Shown piece by piece: positions 9,388-18,711 of a stretch of DNA of 64,000 nt. The position numbers and the translations under genes were made by a program. The stretch is from Chryseobacterium sp. SN22 (lineage in GTDB: Bacteria > Bacteroidota > Bacteroidia > Flavobacteriales > Weeksellaceae), in assembly GCF_008329705.1 (NCBI RefSeq), contig NZ_VTSX01000015.1:62001-126000 (forward strand). The letters are read 5' to 3'. The notes below the pieces were generated by a model. The model had not been told where the DNA came from. It saw only the letters and a list, made by a program, of their open reading frames with translations, and ran no database searches. Within the stretch, counting starts at the first letter, position 1, and the number at the start of each line of letters is the position of its first letter.

Positions 9388-9465
9388 ATGTGGAGTTTAT
9401 TTTTCCTATCTGTCCTTGCTTTCGGGTATATCTGCTACGTACTGATAAAACCCGAAAAATTTTAA
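9388..9465 (+). CDS. kdpF: KdpF, small subunit of the potassium-transporting ATPase
   Basis: A 25-residue frame, MWSLFFLSVLAFGYICYVLI then KPEKF. One transmembrane helix followed by a K/R-P-E-x-F end is the hallmark of KdpF, which stabilises the KdpABC complex in the membrane. It ends 13 bp before kdpA. The length agrees with the family (about 25-30 residues). Confidence 0.85.
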   Translation: MWSLFFLSVLAFGYICYVLIKPEKF

Positions 9466-9478
9466 CCTGAATTGAATC

Positions 9479-11173
9479 ATGAATACAGAAATTTTAGGCA
9501 TTATTGTCATGTTTGCCGTGACATTGGTAATTGGTATTTTTCTCGGAAAATATATTGCTGAGGTATATGGCTATAAAAAAACCTTTTGGGATAAAATTTT
9601 CCGGCCGGCTGAAAACCTTATTTATAAGATCTCAGGAATCAACCCGGACAAGCAGATGACATGGAAGCAGAATATGTTTGCCATGCTGGCTATCAACGTC
9701 ATCTGGTTCGTCCTCGGATTTTTCATCCTTCTGAACCAGTCCTGGCTTCCGCTGAATCCCGACGGAAACCCGGATATGCCACCGGATCTGGCCTTTAATA
9801 CAGCCATTTCGTTTCTGGTGAACTGTAACCTGCAGCATTATTCCGGTGAAACGGGCGTAAGCTATCTCAGCCAACTGTATCTGATGTTCCTTCAGTTTGT
9901 AACCGCCGCTACAGGAATGGCCGCAATGGCCGTACTGTTCAAAGCCTTTAAAGACAAAACCACTATGGAATTGGGGAATTTCTACGATTTCTTCACGAAA
10001 TCCATCACCAGAATCCTGATTCCGATCAGCATTATCGTTGCGCTGATCCTTTCTGCCAATGGAAGTCCGATGACGTTTGAAGGCAAAGACCATATCACGA
10101 CCTTAGAAGGACAAAAAGCTGATGTTTCCAGAGGTCCGGCAGCAGCTTTTATTGCGATTAAACATTTAGGGACAAACGGCGGAGGATTTTTCGGAGCCAA
10201 CTCGGCCCATCCGCTGGAGAATCCGAATTACCTGACGAATATGACAGAAATGGTAACCCAGATGATCATTCCTTTTGCCATGGTGTTTGCGCTTGGATTT
10301 TATTTGAAGAAAAGAAAGCTTTCATGGACGATCTTTACCGTCATGACCATCGGTTTCCTGGCCCTGACCGTTCCGAATGTCATCAATGAAACCCATGGAA
10401 ACCCGCTGATTACTGAAATGGGAACCCACCCTCATCTCGGAGCCATGGAAGGGAAGGAAATCCGGTTTGGAAGTGCTTCGTCCGCGTATTGGAGCATTGC
10501 AACGACTGTAATTTCTACCGGTTCTGTGAATGCCATGCACGACAGTACGATGCCGCTTTCCGGGATGAACCAGCTGCTGGCGATGATGATCAACTGCTTT
10601 TACGGCGGCTGCGGCGTCGGAATCCTGAACTACTTTATCTTTATCATCCTGGCCGTGTTCATCAGCGGACTGATGGTCGGAAGAACTCCGGAATTTTTAG
10701 GAAAGAAAATCGAAGCTAAGGAAATGAAGATTGCGATGATCGTCGCCCTGTTCCACCCGTTTTTAATTCTGGTGGGAACGGCCTTAACCGCCTATCTTCC
10801 TGAATTCGGGGCAAAAACATTAAACAATCCCGGATTCCATGGCTTCAGCGAAATGCTGTATGAATTCACTTCCTCTTCCGCCAACAACGGTTCCGGATTT
10901 GAAGGGTTAGGCGACAATACCCCGTGGTGGAACATCTCAACAGGAATCGTCCTGCTGCTGTCGCGGTTTATCCCGATCATCGGCCCTGTGGCTATCGCCG
11001 GATTACTGGCCCGGAAAAAATACATCCCGGAAAGTGCGGGAACGCTGAAAACGGATACCGCTACCTTCGGATTCATGACCTTAGCCGTCATACTCCTGAT
11101 TGCCGCGCTTTCCTTTTTCCCTGCCCTTACGCTGGGACCGATTGCAGAACAGCTGCAGTATTTTTCAAAATAA
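9479..11173 (+). CDS. kdpA: KdpA, potassium-binding channel-like subunit of the Kdp ATPase
   Basis: A 564-residue membrane protein close to the usual 555-565. KdpA resembles a potassium channel, with four pore loops that select K+ and about ten helices. Typical segments are NCNLQHYSGE, LGTNGGGFFGANSAHPLENP (second selectivity loop) and SSANNGSGFEGL. It works with KdpB, KdpC and KdpF for high-affinity K+ uptake when external K+ is scarce. A structured 148-bp gap separates it from kdpB, which is unusual for this operon. Confidence 0.97.
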   Translation: MNTEILGIIVMFAVTLVIGIFLGKYIAEVYGYKKTFWDKIFRPAENLIYKISGINPDKQMTWKQNMFAMLAINVIWFVLGFFILLNQSWLPLNPDGNPDMPPDLAFNTAISFLVNCNLQHYSGETGVSYLSQLYLMFLQFVTAATGMAAMAVLFKAFKDKTTMELGNFYDFFTKSITRILIPISIIVALILSANGSPMTFEGKDHITTLEGQKADVSRGPAAAFIAIKHLGTNGGGFFGANSAHPLENPNYLTNMTEMVTQMIIPFAMVFALGFYLKKRKLSWTIFTVMTIGFLALTVPNVINETHGNPLITEMGTHPHLGAMEGKEIRFGSASSAYWSIATTVISTGSVNAMHDSTMPLSGMNQLLAMMINCFYGGCGVGILNYFIFIILAVFISGLMVGRTPEFLGKKIEAKEMKIAMIVALFHPFLILVGTALTAYLPEFGAKTLNNPGFHGFSEMLYEFTSSSANNGSGFEGLGDNTPWWNISTGIVLLLSRFIPIIGPVAIAGLLARKKYIPESAGTLKTDTATFGFMTLAVILLIAALSFFPALTLGPIAEQLQYFSK

Positions 11174-11188
11174 AATTTAAAATAATCA

Positions 11189-11298
11189 AACCGTTAAAAT
11201 CTTTTCAGGAACAGTAAGTTCATCAAATGATGAAGCTTTAAATATTCTTTGAATATTTTCTTAATCCAAACTTTAGTCCTGAATACATCTTAACGGTT
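11189..11298 (+). repeat. 22-bp imperfect inverted repeat enclosing small hairpins between kdpA and kdpB
   Basis: The arms at 11189-11210 and 11277-11298 pair at 19 of 22 positions. Inside lie two further stems: CATCA/TGATG (11221-11232) and AATATTC/GAATATT (11241-11257). There is no T-tract after the right arm, so this looks like an mRNA processing or stability structure rather than a plain terminator. Confidence 0.6.
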
Positions 11299-11321
11299 CA
11301 AAATAAAAATCATTCAAAACA

Positions 11322-13361
11322 ATGAAAAATCAATCACAGACATTGTTTCAGAAAGATCTGGTTAACGAAGCGATCCAACAGTCTTTTGTTAAGCTTAATC
11401 CGAAAATCATGTTTAAAAACCCGGTGATGTTCCTGGTGGAAATCGGAACGGCGGTCATGTTTGTTGTAAGCCTGTTCAGCCTTACCGGCAACCAATCCCA
11501 GGGAAGCTTCGCCTACAACTTTTTAGTATTCATCATCCTGTTTTTCACGGTCCTTTTTGCCAATTTCGCCGAAGCCATCGCTGAAGCAAGGGGAAAAGCC
11601 CAGGCTGATACGTTGAGAAAAACGCGTGAAGAAACCCCGGCAAAAGTAGTTGTGGATAACAAACAGGGGTTCCAGATCGAAACCGTTCTTAAAAAATCAG
11701 CCGACATGAAGCTGGGCGACATCTTCCTCTGCGAAGCCGGGGACCAGATCCCGATGGACGGGGAAATCATTGAAGGGCTGGCCACCATCGACGAATCGGC
11801 CATCACCGGGGAAAGTGCCCCTGTGATCCGCGAAGCCGGCGGTGATAAAAGCTCCGTGACCGGCGGAACGAAAGTCCTTTCCGACCGGATCAAAGTGAAA
11901 GTGACCACCAAACCCGGAGAATCTTTCCTCGACAAGATGATAGCCCTGGTAGAAGGCGCTTCCCGGCAGAAAACACCCAACGAAATCGCACTCACTATAT
12001 TATTGGCCGGATTTACGCTGACTTTTATCATCGTAACCGTTACCCTGAAACCTTTTGCAGATTATGCGCAGACGCCGATCACCATCGCAGCATTCATTTC
12101 ACTTTTCGTTTGTCTGATCCCGACAACGATCGGCGGTCTGCTCTCTGCGATCGGGATCGCGGGAATGGACCGTGCCCTGAGAGCCAACGTAATCACCAAA
12201 AGCGGTAAGGCGGTAGAAACCGCCGGCGATATCGACGTCCTGCTGCTGGATAAAACAGGAACGATCACGATCGGGAACCGTAAGGCTACCCAATTCCACC
12301 CTTCCCACAATATCCAAATGGAAGAATTTATTAAAGCTTCCGCATTAAGCTCAGTTGCCGATGAAACGCCGGAAGGAAAATCCATTATCGAACTCAGCCA
12401 GCTGAAATCCGAAGATTTATTGGTTCCCCATCCGACTTACATCGATTTCACGGCAGAAACCCGGACTTCAGGCATCGATTTTGAAAACACAAGAATCCGT
12501 AAAGGGGCATATGATACGATTAAAAAACTGACGGAAAAAGCAGGGAATGTTTTCCCGCAGGAAACCCAGGAAGCCGTTACGAAAATTTCAGAAAACGGGG
12601 GAACACCGCTGGTGGTCTCCGTGAATGAGAAAGTCTGGGGCGTCATCGAACTTCAGGACATCATCAAAACCGGGATCCAGGAACGTTTCCAACGACTGAG
12701 AAAAATGGGCGTAAAAACCGTAATGGTAACCGGTGACAATCCTTTAACCGCGAAATTCATTGCTGAAAAAGCCGGTGTAGATGATTTTATCGCCGAAGCG
12801 AAACCGGAAGACAAGATGAACTACATCAAAAAAGAACAGCAGGAAGGAAAGCTGGTCGCAATGATGGGCGACGGAACGAATGACGCGCCTGCCCTTGCCC
12901 AGGCCGATGTGGGGGTTGCCATGAACAGCGGAACCCAGGCAGCCAAAGAAGCCGGAAACATGGTGGATCTGGACAACGACCCTACGAAACTTATTGAAAT
13001 CGTAGAAATCGGAAAACAGCTGCTGATGACCCGCGGAACACTGACCACCTTCAGTATTGCGAACGACGTAGCAAAATATTTCGCCATCATCCCGGCATTG
13101 TTCATCACCTTTATCCCGGCTCTTCAGAAGCTGAACATTATGAATCTGCACAGTCCGGAATCAGCGATTTTATCGGCGATTATTTTTAACGCGATTATCA
13201 TCCCGATCCTGATTCCTTTAGCTTTAAAAGGCGTGGCCTACAAACCGATCGGGGCCAGCGCCCTGTTAAGAAGAAACCTTTTGATCTACGGCCTGGGCGG
13301 GATTATCGCTCCGTTTATCGGAATCAAGCTCATCGATCTGGTGATCAGCCTGTTTTTTTAA
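11322..13361 (+). CDS. kdpB: KdpB, P-type ATPase subunit of the Kdp system
   Basis: A 679-residue P-type ATPase (family size about 680). The phosphorylated Asp is D310 in [13 protein letters not shown]; the actuator-domain motif is ITGESAPV; the hinge/Mg motif is [18 protein letters not shown]. About seven membrane helices flank the cytoplasmic domains. It hydrolyses ATP to drive K+ that enters through KdpA. All key motifs are intact. Downstream, 164 bp with repeats separate it from kdpC. Confidence 0.97.
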   Translation: MKNQSQTLFQKDLVNEAIQQSFVKLNPKIMFKNPVMFLVEIGTAVMFVVSLFSLTGNQSQGSFAYNFLVFIILFFTVLFANFAEAIAEARGKAQADTLRKTREETPAKVVVDNKQGFQIETVLKKSADMKLGDIFLCEAGDQIPMDGEIIEGLATIDESAITGESAPVIREAGGDKSSVTGGTKVLSDRIKVKVTTKPGESFLDKMIALVEGASRQKTPNEIALTILLAGFTLTFIIVTVTLKPFADYAQTPITIAAFISLFVCLIPTTIGGLLSAIGIAGMDRALRANVITKSGKAVETAGDIDVLLLDKTGTITIGNRKATQFHPSHNIQMEEFIKASALSSVADETPEGKSIIELSQLKSEDLLVPHPTYIDFTAETRTSGIDFENTRIRKGAYDTIKKLTEKAGNVFPQETQEAVTKISENGGTPLVVSVNEKVWGVIELQDIIKTGIQERFQRLRKMGVKTVMVTGDNPLTAKFIAEKAGVDDFIAEAKPEDKMNYIKKEQQEGKLVAMMGDGTNDAPALAQADVGVAMNSGTQAAKEAGNMVDLDNDPTKLIEIVEIGKQLLMTRGTLTTFSIANDVAKYFAIIPALFITFIPALQKLNIMNLHSPESAILSAIIFNAIIIPILIPLALKGVAYKPIGASALLRRNLLIYGLGGIIAPFIGIKLIDLVISLFF

Positions 13362-13370
13362 TAAAGCTGA

Positions 13371-13500
13371 AGAGGGAGGCTGGGTGCCGGAAGTTGATAA
13401 TATACTGTTTTAATTTATTAAATGATAATAAGATAAAGACTTCTCCCTGTTAGTTATAACTCAAGTGACTTCCAGCTTCCAGCTTCCATCACCATCCTTT
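13371..13500. repeat. GGAAG/CTTCC inverted repeat between kdpB and kdpC
   Basis: A GGAGGCTGGGTGCCGGAAGTT segment at the left (about 13375-13395) faces ACTTCCAGCTTCCAGCTTCC at the right (about 13469-13488), with an AT-rich centre. It is one of several copies of this degenerate repeat in gaps of the window (near 6815, 15510-15620, 15770-15800, 46470). Confidence 0.55.
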
Positions 13501-13525
13501 CCATAATAACAAAAAATTTAGAACA

Positions 13526-14077
13526 ATGAAAAATCATATTTTATCTGCCTTACGACTGACTTTGGTTATGCTTGTAATCGTCGGAATTTATTCAGGCATC
13601 GTTTACGCAGGGTCCAAGGTTTTACCGACCCAGGGAAATGCGGAAATCATCAACTATAAAGGACAGAAATTTTACGCCAACATCGGCCAGGAATTCAAGT
13701 CCCCGAAATATTTCCACGGCCGGCCTTCGGCGGTAAATTACAACGCCGCCGGAAGTGCCGGAAGCAACAAAGGGCCAAGTAATGAGGAATATCTTCAAAC
13801 GGTTCAGAAAAGAATCGACACGCTGAAAATGCAGAACCCGGAAATGCAGAACACAAAAGTTCCCGTCGAACTGGTGACCGCCAGCGGAAGCGGACTGGAT
13901 CCCGATATCTCGCCGGAAGGTGCCGCATATCAGGCCAGAAGAATTGCAAAAGAAAGAAAGATCCCATTGGAGAAAATCGAAAGCCTGATTGCCAGACAAA
14001 CGGAAACCTCAGCTTTCGGTCCTTCCAAAGTGAATGTCCTGAAACTGAATATTGCACTGGACGAGCTGAAATACTAA
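13526..14077 (+). CDS. kdpC: KdpC, periplasm-facing subunit of the Kdp ATPase
   Basis: A 183-residue protein (family about 190) with one N-terminal membrane helix (about residues 10-32) and a soluble domain. Conserved segments include YFHGRPSA, SAGSNKGPSNEEYL, ASGSGLDPDISPEGA and YQARRIA. KdpC is thought to act like the beta subunit of Na,K-ATPase, stabilising the complex and raising potassium affinity. Confidence 0.95.
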   Translation: MKNHILSALRLTLVMLVIVGIYSGIVYAGSKVLPTQGNAEIINYKGQKFYANIGQEFKSPKYFHGRPSAVNYNAAGSAGSNKGPSNEEYLQTVQKRIDTLKMQNPEMQNTKVPVELVTASGSGLDPDISPEGAAYQARRIAKERKIPLEKIESLIARQTETSAFGPSKVNVLKLNIALDELKY

Positions 14078-14418
14078 GTACTTGTTCATATTCAGGTTAT
14101 CATCCATCTTATTTTGAAGACAGAAAGGACTAAAAATTTCAATGCATCACTTAGCTGCTTTTTTAACGCAAAGTTTTTTAATTGCTGAATGCATACTATG
14201 AGGAAGCAAAGAAAAGATCAGCAGGCTGATCCGATGAAGCGGACTTTATTCTTTCGCTTCATCAGCGGCTTTGCCGCTTAACTTTGTCCGCTTTAAAATA
14301 TGTGGAAACAACATCATCATCCTTTGCGTCAATTACAGATGAACTTGTCTGAAAAGAACCTTTCAAACCATTTAAATTAATCCAATTATGTACAGTATTT
14401 GCTGTACTTCCATCACCC
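14078..14418. other. Non-coding gap with nested inverted repeats
   Basis: No sense-strand gene is seen. Outer arms AAGCGGAC (14237-14244) and GTCCGCTT (14286-14293) enclose a perfect stem AGCGGC/GCCGCT with a 3-nt loop (14264-14278). A 68-codon frame on the other strand overlaps the next gene and is judged spurious. Confidence 0.55.
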
Positions 14419-15504
14419 ATGAAAAAATATATAGTTGCCAGCATCCTGTTAGGAATTTTCTTCCCCAAAGCACAATCGGCGGATTCTGTAAAAACGAATA
14501 ATAAAATTACCTTTTCCGCTTATGCAGAATTGTTTTATACCTATGATTTCAATGAACCGGCCAATCATACCCGCCAGAACTTCCTGTATTCCTACAACCG
14601 CCACAATGAAGTAAACCTGAACCTGGGATTTATAAAAGGTTCTTATCAGGATGACAACTTCCGGGCGAACGTCGCTTTAATGGCCGGAACCTACGCCCAG
14701 GACAATATGACTGCGGAACAGGAAGCTTTACGCTACGTCAACGAAGCGAATATCGGTGTCAAAATTTCAAAAACGAAAAACCTCTGGATCGATGCCGGGA
14801 TCATGCCGTCGCACATCGGCTGGGAAAGCGCCATCGGGAAAGACAATATCAACCTGACCCGGAGCCTGGCTGCCGAAAACTCGCCATATTTTGAAACCGG
14901 AGCCAAAATTTCATATACATCGGATAATGGAAAATGGCTTCTGAGCGGACTTATCCTCAACGGATGGCAGCGGATTGCCAAACCGGATGGCAACCAGACA
15001 ATTTCCTTCGGGCATCAGCTGACCTACAAACCGAATGAAAAAATTACCCTGAACAGCAGCTCTTTCATCGGAAACGATAAAGCAAAAGCCGAAAAAAGAA
15101 TGCGGTATTTCCATGATCTTTTCGGAAGTTTTCAGCTGACCGACAAGTTTGCCACGACCCTCGGATTCGATATCGGTGCCGAACAGAAGGAAAAAGGCAG
15201 CGAAAGCTACAACCTCTGGTATTCCCCGAATATTTTGCTGAAATACCAATTGGATGATCAGTGGGCACTGGCCGGCAGGGTTGAATATTATAACGATAAA
15301 AACGGCGTGATCATCAATACGAAAACCCCGAACGGATTCCAGACTTTCGGTTACTCTGTGAATGTGGATTATGCCGTAACCAAAAATGTCGTTTTCCGTA
15401 CCGAAGCGAGAAGCTTCAGTTCCAAAGATGCCATTTTCATGAAGAATGATGAGTTTAAAAACAACAATCTTTTTATAACGACGAGCCTGGCGGCCTGGTT
15501 TTAA
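14419..15504 (+). CDS. Outer-membrane beta-barrel protein linked to kdp (porin-like)
   Basis: A 361-residue protein with a signal peptide (MKKYIVASILLGIFFPKAQS) followed by alternating amphipathic strands, many aromatic residues and a terminal aromatic (AAWF), as expected for a Gram-negative outer-membrane barrel. It fits the porin-like proteins found beside kdp in Bacteroidota and may let K+ cross the outer membrane. It sits between kdpC and the KdpD-like sensor on the same strand. Substrate specificity is inferred only from context. Confidence 0.8.
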   Translation: MKKYIVASILLGIFFPKAQSADSVKTNNKITFSAYAELFYTYDFNEPANHTRQNFLYSYNRHNEVNLNLGFIKGSYQDDNFRANVALMAGTYAQDNMTAEQEALRYVNEANIGVKISKTKNLWIDAGIMPSHIGWESAIGKDNINLTRSLAAENSPYFETGAKISYTSDNGKWLLSGLILNGWQRIAKPDGNQTISFGHQLTYKPNEKITLNSSSFIGNDKAKAEKRMRYFHDLFGSFQLTDKFATTLGFDIGAEQKEKGSESYNLWYSPNILLKYQLDDQWALAGRVEYYNDKNGVIINTKTPNGFQTFGYSVNVDYAVTKNVVFRTEARSFSSKDAIFMKNDEFKNNNLFITTSLAAWF

Positions 15505-15818
15505 TGGGCTGGATGCGTGGTGCTGGAAACTGGAAATCATTGAGCGTGTATTTTGTTGACCACAGATCTGCCGGATTTTCACGGATAATTGGATAATAAG
15601 CTGGAAGATTGATGATGGATGCTGGAAGTTAATAAGCGTAAATTTATTAACTACAGATCTTCACAGGTGATTGCGTGGCTTCAGCTCCGCTCAGCCACCA
15701 ATTAAGAAACATAAGTCAGAGTTTATCTAGAATTTATGATTTACTGTCGAATTTCTTTAAAGCAGCTTTTTAAGAACTTCCATCTTCCAGCATCCATCAC
15801 CCAGCATTTCATACCTCA
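15505..15818. other. Repeat-rich non-coding gap before the KdpD-like gene
   Basis: Several GGATGCTGGAAGTT-type copies (15509-15535, 15600-15630) face the complementary CTTCCATCTTCCAGCATCC at 15778-15796. A palindromic GTGGCTTCAGCTCCGCTCAG element lies at about 15677-15701. Two CACAGATCT/TACAGATCTTCACAGG segments (near 15561 and 15650) form a further direct repeat. No gene is supported. Confidence 0.6.
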
Positions 15819-16961
15819 ATGCAAAAATTCCAACTCAAAAAAATAAAAGCCATGTCGTCAGCAAAAGATTTTTTAGAACTGATCCAGAAATCCCGGAAAG
15901 GGAAATTCAAGATCTACATCGGGATGAGTGCCGGTGTGGGAAAGACCTTCCGGATGCTGCAGGAAGCCCATGCGCTATTGCGGAGCGGTATCGATGTAAA
16001 GATCGGCTATATCGAAACGCACGGCCGGGAAGAAACCGTAGCCCTTACAGACGGCATTCCTGAAATTCCGAGAAGATCATCGTTCTACAAAGGTAAAAAC
16101 CTGGAGGAAATGGATCTTCAGACGATCATCAATACCCATCCGGAAGTAGTTCTGGTGGATGAGCTGGCCCACACCAATATCGAAGGCTCGAAGAATAAAA
16201 AGCGATGGCAGGACGTGCTGGAAATCCTGGATAACGGCATCAATGTAATCAGCGCGATGAACATCCAGCATATCGAAAGCCTGAATGAAGAGGTAAAGAA
16301 AATTACCGGAATTGAAGTTGCAGAGCGAGTTCCCGACAAAATCCTGGCCCTTGCCGATGAAGTGGTAAATATCGATTTGACCGCCGACGAACTGCTGACC
16401 CGGCTTAAAGAAGGAAAGATTTATAAGAAAGAAAAAATCCAGACCGCCCTGAACCACTTTTTTCAGAGCGGGCACATCCTTCAGCTGCGCGAGCTGGCGT
16501 TAAAGGAAGTCGCCACCCATGTGGAAAGGAAAGTGGAGACCGAAATCAAGACCGAAAGCTTTAAGCCCGTCAAATTCCTCGCCTGCATCAGCAGCAATGA
16601 AAAAATCGCGAAAAACATCATCCGTAAAACCGCCAGGCTCGCCAGTTATTACAACAGTCCGTGGACCGTGCTGTATATCCAGAGACCTTCGGAAAACCCT
16701 GAAAAAATCGCCCTGAACAAACAGCGTTTTTTAATTAATAATTTTAATTTAGCACAGGAATTGGGCGCGAAAGTGGTCCGCGTAAAGGAAAGCAGCGTCC
16801 ACAAAGGGATTCTGGATTACGTGATCGAGCATAAGATGACGACGGTCTGCATCGGAAAGCCCCACTCCAATCTGCTGCAGCGGATCTTCGGGTACAGTTG
16901 GATCTATACGCTGATGAACCGGCTGAATGAAAGACAGATCGATATTATTATTTTATCTTAA
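15819..16961 (+). CDS. kdpD: Truncated KdpD-like sensor (KdpD ATP-binding plus USP domain, no kinase)
   Basis: A 380-residue protein matching only the N-terminal half of E. coli KdpD. The KdpD domain has Walker A GMSAGVGKT (residues 35-43) and Walker B VVLVDELAHTN, followed by a universal-stress-protein-like domain (about 250-380). The transmembrane region and histidine kinase of classical KdpD are missing; a separate kinase gene starts 6 bp downstream. It should be a cytoplasmic sensor that signals through that kinase. Met12 (MSSAKDFLELIQ, at 15852) fits family N-termini better and may be the true start. Confidence 0.9.
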   Translation: MQKFQLKKIKAMSSAKDFLELIQKSRKGKFKIYIGMSAGVGKTFRMLQEAHALLRSGIDVKIGYIETHGREETVALTDGIPEIPRRSSFYKGKNLEEMDLQTIINTHPEVVLVDELAHTNIEGSKNKKRWQDVLEILDNGINVISAMNIQHIESLNEEVKKITGIEVAERVPDKILALADEVVNIDLTADELLTRLKEGKIYKKEKIQTALNHFFQSGHILQLRELALKEVATHVERKVETEIKTESFKPVKFLACISSNEKIAKNIIRKTARLASYYNSPWTVLYIQRPSENPEKIALNKQRFLINNFNLAQELGAKVVRVKESSVHKGILDYVIEHKMTTVCIGKPHSNLLQRIFGYSWIYTLMNRLNERQIDIIILS

Positions 16962-16967
16962 AAGAGA

Positions 16968-18683
16968 ATGAAGCTTAAAACAAAACTCACCCTCGGCGTA
17001 GGTCTTTTATTCGTGCTGATCGTTCTGCTTTCCGTGATCGGCTCGGTATATATCAATAAACTAAAATCGGATACTGAAAAGATCCTGACCGCCAATTACA
17101 ACAGTATCGAATTTTCCAAAAACATGCTGCTGGCACTGGATAAGATAGAAACCGACAGTGCAGTGGCCGTTAAGGATTTTCAGAAGAACTCGGTACTGCA
17201 GGAAAAAAACCTCACCGAGTTTGGGGAAAAGGAAGCCACCCAGAACCTGAACCTCCATTTTAAGAATTACCTCCTGCAGCCGACGGCCGAAAAGGAAAAA
17301 CTGATCCGCGAAGACCTGGTGACCATTATGTCGCTGAACATGAAAGGAATCGAACGGAAAAGCGATATCGCCATCATCACTGCGGGAAATGCCACCTTCT
17401 GGATCGTCAGTTTAGGAACCGTCTGCTTTTTGATTGCTTTTGTCCTCCTGTTCAACCTTCCGCAAACCATTGCCGAGCCAATCAGCCAGCTTACCGCCAG
17501 CATCCGCCAGATCGCCAATAAAAATTATAACGAAAGGGTTTATTTTAAAGGCAGCGAGGAATTCAGCGATCTTGCCAACTCTTTTAACGTAATGGCAGAA
17601 AAGCTTCAGGAATACGAAAGCAGCAGCCTTTCGGAACAACTGATGGATAAAAAGCGCATCGAGACCCTGGTGAATAATATGCACGATGCCGTTATCGGCC
17701 TGGATGAAAACAATTTCATTTACATGATTAACGACGAAGCTCTGAAAATCACCGGGCTGAATAAAGACGATATCATCGGGAAAACTGCCCATGAAGTTGC
17801 CATCACCAATGACCTGATCCGGGAATTGCTGAAAAATGCAGACCAAAACAACGAGGAACCGATTAAAATCGTTTCCGACAACAAGGAAAATTATTTCGAC
17901 CAGGACATCATTCCGATCAATATCGTGAAAACCGGCGAAAGGGAGAAAAAATACATCGGCAGGGTAATCCTCCTCAGGAACATCACGCCTTTCAAAGAGC
18001 TGGATTTTGCCAAAACCAATTTCATCGCTACGATTTCCCATGAGCTCAAAACACCGATATCAGCCATTAAAATGGGGGTTCAGCTCTTGGAAAACCAGAA
18101 ATTCGGGGACCTGAACGAGCAGCAGCAAGAACTGCTGAAAAGCATCAATGAAGACGGACAAAGGCTGCTGGACATTACCGGTGAGCTTCTTAATTTATCC
18201 CAGGTAGAAACGGGAAATATCCGGCTGACAATCGAAAACTGCCAGCCGAAAGAAATCGTCGCCGCTGCCATCAAAAACGTGGAAAAACTCGCCGAACAGA
18301 AAAATATTTCGATGATGTCCCAGTTTCTTATTGATGACCAGGATCTGGTAATGGCTGATTTTGACAAAACCGTCTGGGTGATGAACAACTTCCTGAGCAA
18401 TGCCATCAAACATTCTTTCCAGGATGAGAGCATCCGGATCGTCGTGGAAAAGGCCGATGAAAAGATCCGGTTCAGCATTACGGATACCGGAAAAGGAATT
18501 GATGAAAAATACCACCGCCAGGTTTTCGACCGCTACTTCCAGGTTCCGGGCGAACACCAGAACGGCACCGGCCTCGGACTGGCCATTTCCAAAAATTTCA
18601 TCGAAAAGCAGCATGGGGAAATTGGGGTAAAGAGCTCGCTGAACCAGGGAAGTACTTTTTATTTTTCACTGCCGTTGGTTTAG
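16968..18683 (+). CDS. HAMP/PAS sensor histidine kinase of the Kdp locus
   Basis: A 571-residue membrane kinase. Helices lie at about 7-28 and 140-163 with a short extracytoplasmic region between; then a HAMP linker, a PAS domain (about 225-330), a HisKA helix with phosphorylated His358 in ISHELKTP, and a HATPase domain with the N box (NNFLSNAIKH), DTGKGID and GTGLGLA. All catalytic motifs are intact. It follows the truncated KdpD by 6 bp and most likely phosphorylates the sigma-54 regulator at 7204-8529, the only unpaired full response regulator nearby. Confidence 0.92.
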   Translation: MKLKTKLTLGVGLLFVLIVLLSVIGSVYINKLKSDTEKILTANYNSIEFSKNMLLALDKIETDSAVAVKDFQKNSVLQEKNLTEFGEKEATQNLNLHFKNYLLQPTAEKEKLIREDLVTIMSLNMKGIERKSDIAIITAGNATFWIVSLGTVCFLIAFVLLFNLPQTIAEPISQLTASIRQIANKNYNERVYFKGSEEFSDLANSFNVMAEKLQEYESSSLSEQLMDKKRIETLVNNMHDAVIGLDENNFIYMINDEALKITGLNKDDIIGKTAHEVAITNDLIRELLKNADQNNEEPIKIVSDNKENYFDQDIIPINIVKTGEREKKYIGRVILLRNITPFKELDFAKTNFIATISHELKTPISAIKMGVQLLENQKFGDLNEQQQELLKSINEDGQRLLDITGELLNLSQVETGNIRLTIENCQPKEIVAAAIKNVEKLAEQKNISMMSQFLIDDQDLVMADFDKTVWVMNNFLSNAIKHSFQDESIRIVVEKADEKIRFSITDTGKGIDEKYHRQVFDRYFQVPGEHQNGTGLGLAISKNFIEKQHGEIGVKSSLNQGSTFYFSLPLV

Positions 18684-18711
18684 ATAATTTATATTTTTGT
18701 AAAAAACATAC

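Noticed and set aside
14262..14468. 68-codon minus-strand frame before the kdp-linked barrel
   Set aside because: Overlaps the signal-peptide region of a well-supported gene and a hairpin cluster.
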